A stretch of 64,000 nucleotides of DNA from Hoeflea phototrophica DFL-43 (GTDB taxonomy: Bacteria; Pseudomonadota; Alphaproteobacteria; Rhizobiales; Rhizobiaceae). The DNA is taken from contig NZ_CM002917.1 in NCBI RefSeq assembly GCF_000154705.2, positions 1,816,461-1,880,460 on the forward strand. Reading direction: 5' to 3'. The notes beneath the pieces were generated by a model. The model saw only the letters and a list, made by a program, of their open reading frames with translations. It was not told where the DNA came from and made no database searches. The translations under genes were made by a program, and so were the position numbers. Numbering within the stretch: position 1 is the first letter of the stretch; the number at the start of each line of letters is the position of its first letter. Positions 27,469-33,382 of the stretch are shown one piece after another.

Positions 27469-27774
27469 TCACCAACTTCTCAGGCCCATGTCGCGGGCGA
27501 AGGCTTCACTGTCTGCCTTCCTGCGGCGGCTGGTTTGTTCGGGGGTCTCCGGGCGCTCCGGCATGTCGGTGAAGTGGGTGTGGTAACCCGGCCATCCGCC
27601 GACATTGAACCGCGCGGCGGGTTGTTCCGCCCGGGTGTTGCACTCGACGGTCAGGCCGCAGTCGAGTGGAGAGCCGACATAGGGCGCTTCGTCCAGCCAT
27701 GCGCTGCCGCGCAGGCACCACCAGAGCTTCTGGCCCATGTCCTCATGCCATTCCTCGATAGGTCTTGCTCTCAT
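27469..27774 (-). CDS. hypothetical phage protein
   Basis: 101 residues, Trp-rich (Lys-Leu-Trp-Trp-Cys-Leu near residue 17), with a C-terminal charged helix. No family recognised. It starts 3 bases after the sliding-clamp stop and ends 12 bases before the next start, so it belongs to the leftward operon. Confidence 0.55.
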   Translation of the reverse strand: MRARPIEEWHEDMGQKLWWCLRGSAWLDEAPYVGSPLDCGLTVECNTRAEQPAARFNVGGWPGYHTHFTDMPERPETPEQTSRRRKADSEAFARDMGLRSW

Positions 27775-27777
27775 CTC

Positions 27778-28935
27778 TCAAACCCTCATCGGCATCAGAA
27801 CAAAAGTCATGGCGATCTCGTCGTCGTCGGCGTGCACCGGCTCGAACCGTGCCGGGTCGCCGCCGGTGTTGAGGTGGACGCTGCCGCTCTTGCTCATGTG
27901 GCCCAGCATGTCCGCCAGGTATTTCGCGTTGAAGCCGATCTCCACTTCCTCGCCGGTGTCGGCGTCGACACTGACCTGGTCCTGGCCTTCGCCGGCGTCG
28001 GGGTTGATGACCGTCAGGTCGATGCTCTCGCGACCCCATGCCATCTTCACGGCGCGGCCGCGCTCGGACGAGATGATCGACACCCGCTCGGTGGCCTGCA
28101 GCAGGGCTGCCACATCGAAGCGCCAGCTGTTGGGGTTGGCGATCGGGATCACCCGCTCGTAATCGGGAAATGTGCCGTCGATCAGCTTGGAGGCGATGCG
28201 CGTGGCGCCCAGCTCGAAGCTGATCATGTTCTCGCTGACGGCGATTGCCAGCGTGGCGTCCTTTGCCGCCGCCGCCAGCGCCTTGGCGACCAGGCCGACC
28301 GTCTTGCGCGGGATGATGATGCCTGGCATGGCGTCCGCCGCGGGCATGACGCCAACGGCAGCGGAATAGACGGCGCGGGCCAGCCGGTGGCCGTCGGTGG
28401 CCACGGTGACCAGCCGGTTGTCGATCGCGTGCATGTAGACGCCATTGAGATAATAGCGCGTCTCCTCGGTGGAGATGGCGAAGCCGACGGCGGCGAGCTG
28501 GGCGGCGAACTTGGCCGCCGGGATCTCGAACGTCGCCGCCGGCGCGGTCTTCTCCTGAAGCCGCGGCCAGTCCGCGCCCGGCAGGGTCTGCAGGTTGAAG
28601 CGCGAGCGGCCGGAGGTCAGCGTCATCTGGCCGCTGCCATCCGTCTTGAGGCTCACCTCGGCCTTGTCCGGCAGCTTGCGCAGGATATCGTGCAGCAGAT
28701 GCGCCGGCAGGGTGACGCCGGCATATTGCCGGGGCTCCGCATCGAGGCCCGTCGCCACCGTCGTCATCACGTCGAGATCGGTGCCCGACACGCGCAATCC
28801 GTCGTCGGCTGTCGACTCGAGCAGAAGATTGGCCAGCACCGGAATGGTGTTGCGCCGCTCCACCGCGCCCAGCGCAGTCTCGACCGCCGCAAGCAGCGCC
28901 GCGCGCGGCGCGGTGAGGGAGAAGGGGGTAGTCAT
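27778..28935 (-). CDS. dnaN: phage-encoded DNA polymerase III beta subunit (sliding clamp)
   Basis: 385 residues, close to the length of cellular DnaN, with three clamp domains (about 1-125, 126-255, 256-385). Recognisable segments include Ile-Pro-Val-Leu-Ala-Asn-Leu-Leu-Leu near residue 30, Val-Ala-Thr-Asp-Gly-His-Arg-Leu-Ala near 175, Phe-Pro-Asp-Tyr-Glu-Arg-Val-Ile near 250, and a C-terminal Met-Pro-Met-Arg-Val replacing the usual Met-Pro-Met-Arg-Leu end. The clamp tethers DNA polymerase and partners to DNA. As a second clamp in the host it could redirect host polymerase to phage DNA. It lies in the leftward early operon, coupled to its neighbours. Confidence 0.92.
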   Translation of the reverse strand: MTTPFSLTAPRAALLAAVETALGAVERRNTIPVLANLLLESTADDGLRVSGTDLDVMTTVATGLDAEPRQYAGVTLPAHLLHDILRKLPDKAEVSLKTDGSGQMTLTSGRSRFNLQTLPGADWPRLQEKTAPAATFEIPAAKFAAQLAAVGFAISTEETRYYLNGVYMHAIDNRLVTVATDGHRLARAVYSAAVGVMPAADAMPGIIIPRKTVGLVAKALAAAAKDATLAIAVSENMISFELGATRIASKLIDGTFPDYERVIPIANPNSWRFDVAALLQATERVSIISSERGRAVKMAWGRESIDLTVINPDAGEGQDQVSVDADTGEEVEIGFNAKYLADMLGHMSKSGSVHLNTGGDPARFEPVHADDDEIAMTFVLMPMRV

Positions 28936-29123
28936 GTCGTGTAGCCGTTGTGATTGGTCACGATTTGGCGTGCCTGGGCTGTGGGCAGGTTCGTAGCAAT
29001 CACGCAGTCCACCTCTTCGCAGATAATGTTCGACTGATCTTCGCGTCCGCTGTCAGCGCGCCAAGTCTTCCATTCGCATGCACTCGGGCAGGGGAATTCT
29101 GGGTCTTTCTTGTTTCTCGGCAT
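28932..29123 (-). CDS. small hypothetical phage protein
   Basis: 63 residues with four Cys in two pairs, charged N-terminus. An AAGGA box lies 8 bases before the ATG. It overlaps the clamp gene by 4 bases (ATGA), so translation is coupled. No family recognised. Confidence 0.55.
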   Translation of the reverse strand: MPRNKKDPEFPCPSACEWKTWRADSGREDQSNIICEEVDCVIATNLPTAQARQIVTNHNGYTT

Positions 29124-29135
29124 TGGATCGGTCCT

Positions 29136-29483
29136 TCAGAGCAATGTTGGCTGCGGGGCGGTGGCCGCTGCCGCTTTCGCACCGGCTGGCAGCATCCACT
29201 TGTTCGGCGCGGGGAGGATGTCGGGGCTCACCGGCTGCCAGGCGAAATAGCCAAGCGCGCCGATGGCCGGGATCAGATCGCATGGCTCGGGATCGGCCAG
29301 CACAAGCCCGCGCGGTCCGAAAAACCAGCGGCTGTCGCTCTCGGTGACGACATCGACAACAGCGACGCTGCCGATGATGCCGCCGCGCCGCAACGGCTCT
29401 TCCTGGAGCCGCCTTTGTCGCACGAGCGCCGCGTCGCGCTGTTCCGACAGGGTCTTGACCGCGTTGAAATGATCGATCTTCAT
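29136..29483 (-). CDS. ASCH-domain-like phage protein, N-terminus short or missing
   Basis: 115 residues. The middle (about 38-75) has Gly-Ser-Val-Ala-Val-Val-Asp-Val-Val then Trp-Phe-Phe-Gly-Pro-Arg-Gly-Leu-Val-Leu, which matches the second half of ASCH (PUA-like) domains common in phages. The first half of that domain, usually starting with a Ser-Ile-Arg-Gln-Pro-Trp-like motif, is not visible. The ATG at 29483 has AAGGA before it, so the short form seems to be the real product. ASCH proteins are thought to bind RNA or modified bases; the role here is unknown. Confidence 0.55.
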   Translation of the reverse strand: MKIDHFNAVKTLSEQRDAALVRQRRLQEEPLRRGGIIGSVAVVDVVTESDSRWFFGPRGLVLADPEPCDLIPAIGALGYFAWQPVSPDILPAPNKWMLPAGAKAAAATAPQPTLL

Positions 29484-29494
29484 GCCCAGTCCTT

Positions 29495-30184
29495 TCAGGA
29501 TTTGAACGCCACATGGGCGGCATGGATGGAGCGCTGCTCGTAAAGCCGTTCTTCGCCGATGAAGCGATGGGCGCATTCGATGAAGCGTTCCTCGGCCTTC
29601 ATCGGCGCCCAGGGGCGGATGGCGCCCTTGAGGCGCAGGGGAGCGCGGGTGACGGTGGGGATGGTGCGGGCGTGGGCGGCGGGGCCGAACAGCGCCAGCA
29701 TTTCGGCGTTGCACATGCGCCGGTCGTAATCGTCGAGATCGGCCTGGGCGCCTGCATCGGGCAGGCCGAGCGCCGCCGCCAGCCATCCTGCTTCGCGCCA
29801 TTTGCGCTTGATCCGGTCCCAGCAGTAATCGGCGCTGGCGGCGGCGAGCTCGCTGGCGTCAGCGATCGTCGCCACCAGCAGGGCCTGCGCCGGCGTCGGT
29901 TTGTCGCCGACCAGATGTTCTTCGCCGTCATGCAGCAGAAACCATGCGGCCAGTTGGGCGTCGCCGGTCTCGTTGTGGATCGCCTCGGCGCCCATCACCG
30001 AATGCTGCGCCACGGAATAGGCGAGCCCGGGATTGGAGCCGTTGAACCGGGCGAGCTTCGACAGGCCGTTGGCCATGGCAAAGAAATCGATTTCCAGCGG
30101 ATCGGGTGCCGCGAGATCGCGCACCGAGCCGTCAGGCCGGAACGACCAGACGGGGGCAGGCGCGAGGCGAGTGCTCTGCATCAA
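29495..30184 (-). CDS. HD-domain phosphohydrolase (YfbR-like)
   Basis: 229 residues. The metal-binding HD pattern is visible: Ser-Val-Ala-Gln-His-Ser (about 57-62) and Leu-Leu-His-Asp-Gly-Glu-Glu (about 83-89), with a later Asp-Arg-Arg-Met. This is the pattern of HD-type 5'-deoxynucleotidases often carried by phages, which would hydrolyse nucleoside monophosphates and shift pools during replication. The substrate is inferred from family. It overlaps the upstream small membrane protein gene by 4 bases. Confidence 0.75.
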   Translation of the reverse strand: MMQSTRLAPAPVWSFRPDGSVRDLAAPDPLEIDFFAMANGLSKLARFNGSNPGLAYSVAQHSVMGAEAIHNETGDAQLAAWFLLHDGEEHLVGDKPTPAQALLVATIADASELAAASADYCWDRIKRKWREAGWLAAALGLPDAGAQADLDDYDRRMCNAEMLALFGPAAHARTIPTVTRAPLRLKGAIRPWAPMKAEERFIECAHRFIGEERLYEQRSIHAAHVAFKS

Positions 30185-30366
30185 ACCCTCTCGATCCGGT
30201 GCTGATGCTCGGCGATAGCCACCGCCCGCACGGTCAGGCCCGCCACGGACAGAATCAGCGCCAGGGCGAGGCTGGCAAGCAGCACGATGCCGGCGAGGGA
30301 CATCGACGGGCGCTTCAGCGCCGCGAGCCGTTCGCCGTCGAAGGGAGGGTGGACAATGCGGTTCAT
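30181..30366 (-). CDS. small single-pass membrane protein
   Basis: 61 residues with one hydrophobic helix (about 24-48) and a short charged C-terminus. The ATG at 30366 overlaps the upstream stop (ATGA) and its own stop overlaps the HD gene start, so it is coupled on both sides, which argues that it is real. No family recognised. Confidence 0.5.
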   Translation of the reverse strand: MNRIVHPPFDGERLAALKRPSMSLAGIVLLASLALALILSVAGLTVRAVAIAEHQHRIERV

Positions 30367-30596
30367 CGTTCCACCCTCCGCACGCTCTGGCGCCGGGCCT
30401 GCGCGATCGCCGCGGGCGACAGACGCTCGACCGTCTCCGCCGTCCATCCGCGCTGGATCAAAGTTTCCGGGCTCACCGTCTCGCCGGCAAAGGCCATCTC
30501 GCGCATCTGGTCGGCCATGCGCCCGGTCAGCGCCTCGCGGCAGGATGCGGTGGGCGCGGACGGGGCCGCTGGCGGCTGGGCTTGATACTGGATCAT
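30363..30596 (-). CDS. first gene of the leftward operon, small hypothetical protein
   Basis: 77 residues, Ala/Pro-rich N-terminus then a helical segment with Thr-Ala-Glu-Thr-Val-Glu-Arg-Leu-Ser that could be a degenerate helix-turn-helix. It lies about 50 bases downstream of the leftward promoter with operators at 30652 and 30687. A GAGGCAAG stretch precedes its ATG. Function unknown. Confidence 0.5.
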   Translation of the reverse strand: MIQYQAQPPAAPSAPTASCREALTGRMADQMREMAFAGETVSPETLIQRGWTAETVERLSPAAIAQARRQSVRRVER

Positions 30597-30647
30597 CTTC
30601 TTGCCTCTCTCGGGCCTCCCGGCCGGCTACGCTGATTGGACCTCCCA

Positions 30648-30677
30648 AATATGGCGATTAACGCTATAAAATGTCAA
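30648..30677 (-). promoter_or_regulatory. leftward early promoter (PL-like)
   Basis: On the minus strand a perfect -35 box TTGACA (30677-30672), an 18-base spacer and CATATT as -10 (30653-30648). Operator O4 fills the spacer. It would start the operon that ends with int. Confidence 0.65.
30652..30666. promoter_or_regulatory. operator O4 (TGGCGATTAACGCTA)
   Basis: 15-bp dyad of the same family as the sites around the repressor and Cro starts. It lies between the -35 and -10 boxes of the leftward promoter, so a bound repressor would block it. Its centre is 35 bases from O5, the same spacing as O2-O3. Confidence 0.68.
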
Positions 30678-30686
30678 GCCAGAATA

Positions 30687-30701
30687 TGGCGATAATCGCT
30701 A
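30687..30701. promoter_or_regulatory. operator O5 (TGGCGATAATCGCTA)
   Basis: 15-bp dyad upstream of the leftward -35 box and about 60 bases before the SWIM-type gene at 30763. It could act on both divergent transcripts. Confidence 0.68.
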
Positions 30702-30762
30702 TTATCGCGGTCGCATACCGCTGGTAGCATACGGAAGTGCAGCAATTCCGGATTGAAATCAG

Positions 30763-31413
30763 ATGCTTAGATTTGAAGTGAAGGGGTCTGCCAGATCGCC
30801 GTATCAGGTTACCGCCGAGGGCGCGGGAATCGACCTGCGGATGTATTGCACCTGCCCGGCTGGCGGGCTGGGCGGGCAGTTCTGCAAGCATGCAGCCGCG
30901 CTGCTTGTCGGAGAGATCTCATCTCTGCAATCACCGGCACAGGATGTGGAAAGACTGCGCGTGCTCGCTGCGGGCAGCCCGCTGATCGCTCGCGCATTGC
31001 GCCATGTGCCGCGCGCCGCCAAGCGGGCGGCCATTCATGGTTATCCTGACCTCCATGCGGTGGTTGCCGGATATGGGGAAAAGCTGCGCGGGCTGGGATG
31101 GCATCTGGAGTGCGGTGCGACGGGCGTAGACGGTGACGAGGTGCTAGGCCTGTTCAAGAAGACGAAGAGCGGACAGCCGCGCAAGTGGCCTGCCGTGTCG
31201 CTTGAGTACCAGGAGTATGTCTACACGATCGTTGAGCAGGGTGACGGATCGATAGAAGAGGTCCGTGGCGAGAGAAGGTCCCGACCATGGATCGTTCGGG
31301 GGAAAAAGACAGGAACGTTCGGGAGCCTCGACCGGGGGTTGCCGGTTTTCCTTGATGAGGCAGAGCGATTGGCGCCTATTCCGGGCGCACCGAATAGACC
31401 ACTCGCCCAATGA
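30763..31413 (+). CDS. SWIM zinc-finger-like protein
   Basis: 216 residues. The N-terminal part has the SWIM pattern: a strand ending in Met-Tyr-Cys-Thr-Cys (Cys at about 28 and 30), then Phe-Cys-Lys-His (Cys about 41, His about 43) and an Ala-Ala-Ala-Leu-Leu helix. SWIM fingers bind nucleic acids or proteins. The remainder contains a basic Lys-Lys-Thr-Lys-Ser-Gly-Gln-Pro-Arg-Lys-Trp stretch. It sits alone in rightward orientation between the leftward operon and the repressor gene and overlaps the repressor's 3' end by 38 bases. Position suggests an accessory gene expressed in the lysogen; the function is not known. Confidence 0.68.
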   Translation: MLRFEVKGSARSPYQVTAEGAGIDLRMYCTCPAGGLGGQFCKHAAALLVGEISSLQSPAQDVERLRVLAAGSPLIARALRHVPRAAKRAAIHGYPDLHAVVAGYGEKLRGLGWHLECGATGVDGDEVLGLFKKTKSGQPRKWPAVSLEYQEYVYTIVEQGDGSIEEVRGERRSRPWIVRGKKTGTFGSLDRGLPVFLDEAERLAPIPGAPNRPLAQ

Positions 31414-32002
31414 TGCGGATAATATCACCGGCGTCGCCGCCCAAGGCTATCGGTTCCTGGTGTCTCGGATCGTTCGAATCGGGCATCAACCAGAGATTCC
31501 CGGACTCGTCGCGGGCGAGAGCCTTGACCGTCGCTTCGCGCAGCCCGTCGGATTTTTCCCGCTCGACGACATAGCGCTTGCCCACTTCAAGCTCTTCCGG
31601 CCGCTCAATCATCGATGTGAAGATGATGACGGTGCCTTCCGGGTATACCCGGTTCATCGATGGACCACGGGTTTCCGCGCCATATAGGGAAAGCGTCGAG
31701 AGGCCGGGGGTTGCCGGCACCGCGACATCATACCAATCCTGTTCGTCCCATTCCGAGGCTTCGCGCCATGAGCCGGCTTCCACCCATCCGCGGACACGGA
31801 CGGTCCGAACGCCGCTGGAATCGCTGATCAGGTCCACCGGTTCGACGTTGAAAATGTCCGCCAGCTCACGCATGCGATTGTAGGTCAACTCGACCTTTCC
31901 GTTCTCCAGCCGGTTGTAATTGGTCAAATCGAGTCCGAGCCGCTCAGCAACTTCGGCTTGCGTCATGCGACGCTCTTTGCGAATTGTCTTTAATCTCAAC
32001 AT
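31376..32002 (-). CDS. CI-type phage repressor with LexA/S24 autocleavage domain
   Basis: 208 residues. An N-terminal helix-turn-helix (about 12-50: Met-Thr-Gln-Ala-Glu-Val-Ala-Glu-Arg-Leu ... Tyr-Asn-Arg-Leu-Glu-Asn) precedes an S24 peptidase domain. The cleavage site Ala76-Gly77 lies in Val-Glu-Ala-Gly-Ser-Trp, the catalytic Ser115 in Gly-Pro-Ser-Met, and the catalytic Lys150 in Ala-Thr-Val-Lys-Ala. Induction by RecA during DNA damage is expected. The start at 32002 gives the normal N-terminus; the frame opens at 32053 but would cross the operators. The message appears leaderless. Operators O1-O3 lie at its promoter. Confidence 0.92.
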   Translation of the reverse strand: MLRLKTIRKERRMTQAEVAERLGLDLTNYNRLENGKVELTYNRMRELADIFNVEPVDLISDSSGVRTVRVRGWVEAGSWREASEWDEQDWYDVAVPATPGLSTLSLYGAETRGPSMNRVYPEGTVIIFTSMIERPEELEVGKRYVVEREKSDGLREATVKALARDESGNLWLMPDSNDPRHQEPIALGGDAGDIIRIIGRVVYSVRPE

Positions 32003-32008
32003 GTTACA

Positions 32009-32014
32009 AATATA
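32009..32014 (-). promoter_or_regulatory. -10 box of the repressor promoter
   Basis: TATATT on the minus strand, 7 bases before the repressor ATG, so transcription would start at or next to the A of the ATG. No clear -35 box is seen, as in promoters that need an activator. O1 overlaps its upstream edge. Confidence 0.5.
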
Positions 32015-32027
32015 GCGAATTTCGCTA
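32013..32027. promoter_or_regulatory. operator O1 (TAGCGAATTTCGCTA)
   Basis: Perfect 7-base arms around a central T. It lies next to the repressor -10 box, the place expected for autoregulation. Confidence 0.7.
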
Positions 32028-32037
32028 ACCCGAAATA

Positions 32038-32052
32038 TAGCGTTATACGCCA
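32038..32052. promoter_or_regulatory. operator O2 (TAGCGTTATACGCCA)
   Basis: Imperfect dyad of the same family, 8 bases upstream of the rightward -35 box. Its centre is 25 bases from O1 and 35 from O3. Confidence 0.65.
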
Positions 32053-32060
32053 AATATCGG

Positions 32061-32091
32061 TTGACAGATATATGGCGAATATCGCTATATT
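32061..32091 (+). promoter_or_regulatory. rightward early promoter (PR-like)
   Basis: TTGACA (32061-32066), then CTATAT/TATATT (32085-32091) at 18-19 bases. The predicted start falls at about 32096-32098, that is, at the ATG of the Cro-like gene. O3 occupies the spacer. Confidence 0.65.
32073..32087. promoter_or_regulatory. operator O3 (TGGCGAATATCGCTA)
   Basis: 15-bp dyad between the -35 and -10 boxes of the rightward promoter, at the same geometry as O4 in the leftward promoter. Confidence 0.7.
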
Positions 32092-32097
32092 TGCGCC

Positions 32098-32343
32098 ATG
32101 AAGCTCACACAATGGCGATTGACCCAGATAAAGACGCTGACCGAGTGCGCCGCCCTGTTCGGGCTGGCGAGCGCCAGAACCTATCAGCGTTACGAGACCG
32201 GAGAGACCCGTGCGGACGCGGATCTGGTCGAGGTCATTGCCCGTCGCACTGACGGGCAGGTGACCGCCACGGACATGCACGACACGCGGCTCGACTGGCT
32301 CAAGGTCAATCGCCCCGAGAAGTTTCCGGAGGCTGCGGAATGA
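32098..32343 (+). CDS. Cro-like / YdaS-like helix-turn-helix protein
   Basis: 81 residues with a helix-turn-helix (about 12-50: Thr-Glu-Cys-Ala-Ala-Leu-Phe-Gly-Leu-Ala-Ser-Ala-Arg-Thr-Tyr-Gln-Arg-Tyr-Glu-Thr-Gly). It is divergent from the repressor, the classic position of Cro. There is no ribosome-binding sequence before its ATG; the predicted transcript begins at or within 3 bases of it. It should repress early promoters at the shared operators during lytic growth. The tRNA gene follows 20 bases after its stop. Confidence 0.82.
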   Translation: MKLTQWRLTQIKTLTECAALFGLASARTYQRYETGETRADADLVEVIARRTDGQVTATDMHDTRLDWLKVNRPEKFPEAAE

Positions 32344-32363
32344 GCGGCCCGGTTCAAGTTCAA

Positions 32364-32439
32364 CGCAGGGTGGGGAAGCGGTTATCCCGCCTGGTTCATA
32401 CCCAGGATGTCCCCGGTTCGAATCCGGGCCCTGCAACCA
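32364..32439 (+). tRNA. phage-encoded tRNA with CAT anticodon, initiator-like
   Basis: 76 bases fold into a perfect cloverleaf with encoded CCA. Acceptor stem pairs 2-7 with 66-71 and has a C1-A72 mismatch. D-stem is GGGA/TCCC with G11-C24. Anticodon stem is CCTGG/CCAGG around TTCATAC (anticodon CAT). T-arm is CCCGG-TTCGAAT-CCGGG. The C1-A72 mismatch and the purine11-pyrimidine24 pair are features of bacterial initiator tRNA-fMet. The third feature, three G-C pairs at 29-31, is only partly met (T-A, G-C, G-C). It lies just after the Cro-like gene and is probably on the rightward transcript. It could alternatively act as an elongator Met or, if modified, Ile tRNA. Confidence 0.9.
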
Positions 32440-32583
32440 GATACCCGAGCGCGCCCGCTGACTTGCGCGTCTACGAACGGAGAGCCTGCAGCGGCGGGGC
32501 GGGTGTTCCATTTGCATCGTCGGGTCCTCCTTGATCACCCGATGATCTGACCAGTTTTGAACTCTTCCCACCATGGGAAACGA

Positions 32584-32601
32584 CGCCGGGTTTTCCCGGC
32601 G
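32584..32601 (+). other. hairpin just upstream of the CII-like gene's ribosome-binding site
   Basis: CGCCGGG-TTTT-CCCGGCG is a perfect 7-bp stem ending 1 base before the GGGAAAGG box of the gene at 32619. It is not followed by a T run, so it is more likely a translational or mRNA-stability element than a terminator. The 144 bases between the tRNA and this hairpin also hold a 10-bp stem-loop (about 32517-32550). Confidence 0.4.
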
Positions 32602-32618
32602 CGGGAAAGGTGTGTCCG

Positions 32619-33104
32619 ATGCTCAGGAATTCCTGGTTTTACCGCATCAAGGCGGCGCAGCGCGACCTGATCGCGCTTTCCGGCGGCATCGAGCGCGCCG
32701 CCGAAATCTCCGGCTTTTCAAAGAGCCATGTCGGTCGATGGAACAACGCCCAGGACACCGACCTGATGCCGCTCAACGCGGTGCTGGTGCTGGAAGAGCA
32801 TTGCGGTGTGGCGCTGGTGACCAGCGTGATGGCCGAACTCAATGGCCGCCGCCTGATCGACGAGAGCGAGGGCGCCGGCGCGAGCGCCGATGTGCTGTCG
32901 GCCTATGCCGAAACGGTGCGCCATGCCGGCGAGATGATGAGCGCCGGCGCCATTGCATTGGCGGATGGCAAGGTGACCGCCGCCGAGGCAATCTCCGTCG
33001 ATCGCGCAGTCTCCGTGCTCGAGCGCGGGCTTGCCGATTTTCGTCAGACGTTGGCCCGGGTGCGTGCCGGAGAGATCCGGATCGTCGGCGGGGAGGGCGC
33101 TTGA
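32619..33104 (+). CDS. CII-like phage regulatory protein
   Basis: 161 residues. The N-terminal region (about 10-50) has a helix-turn-helix (Gly-Gly-Ile-Glu-Arg-Ala-Ala-Glu-Ile-Ser-Gly-Phe-Ser-Lys-Ser-His-Val-Gly-Arg-Trp). It is followed by a Leu-rich segment typical of phage CII / CP76-like regulators, and two long helices. It lies downstream of Cro in the place of cII. The ATG at 32619 is 8 bases from a GGGAAAGG box; a GTG at 32610 is inside that box. It may activate lysogeny or early genes; the target is not shown. Confidence 0.68.
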   Translation: MLRNSWFYRIKAAQRDLIALSGGIERAAEISGFSKSHVGRWNNAQDTDLMPLNAVLVLEEHCGVALVTSVMAELNGRRLIDESEGAGASADVLSAYAETVRHAGEMMSAGAIALADGKVTAAEAISVDRAVSVLERGLADFRQTLARVRAGEIRIVGGEGA

Positions 33105-33382
33105 TGGGGAATAAGCTTCACCCGCCCGTCAATCAGTCGTCCGGTGCGTGGGCTGTGGCGCGGCTGTTCGATCTGCACCGCCAGCAACTGAAACAGGCCA
33201 TCGGCGTCCCGCGCGCGATGCTGGGCCCTGATCGCCTGCCGCTTCACGTCTTCCCCGGTGATGCCGTGCCGTCGTTCCGCTCCGCCGGGCGTCACCTGGC
33301 GCTGGCCGATGTCGCCGCCATGGATGCGGTCGAGGGCCGGGCGCGGTTTTTGCGGGCGCGGCGGGCGAGGTTTGGCAAATGA
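33104..33382 (+). CDS. hypothetical phage protein
   Basis: 92 residues, basic C-terminus. Its ATG overlaps the stop of the CII-like gene (TGATG) and its stop overlaps the ParB-like gene, so it is coupled within the rightward early operon. No family recognised. Confidence 0.6.
   Translation: MGNKLHPPVNQSSGAWAVARLFDLHRQQLKQAIGVPRAMLGPDRLPLHVFPGDAVPSFRSAGRHLALADVAAMDAVEGRARFLRARRARFGK

Noticed and set aside
27358..28944. 528-residue plus-strand frame opposite the sliding clamp
   Set aside because: Antisense of an obvious DnaN homologue; low-complexity translation.
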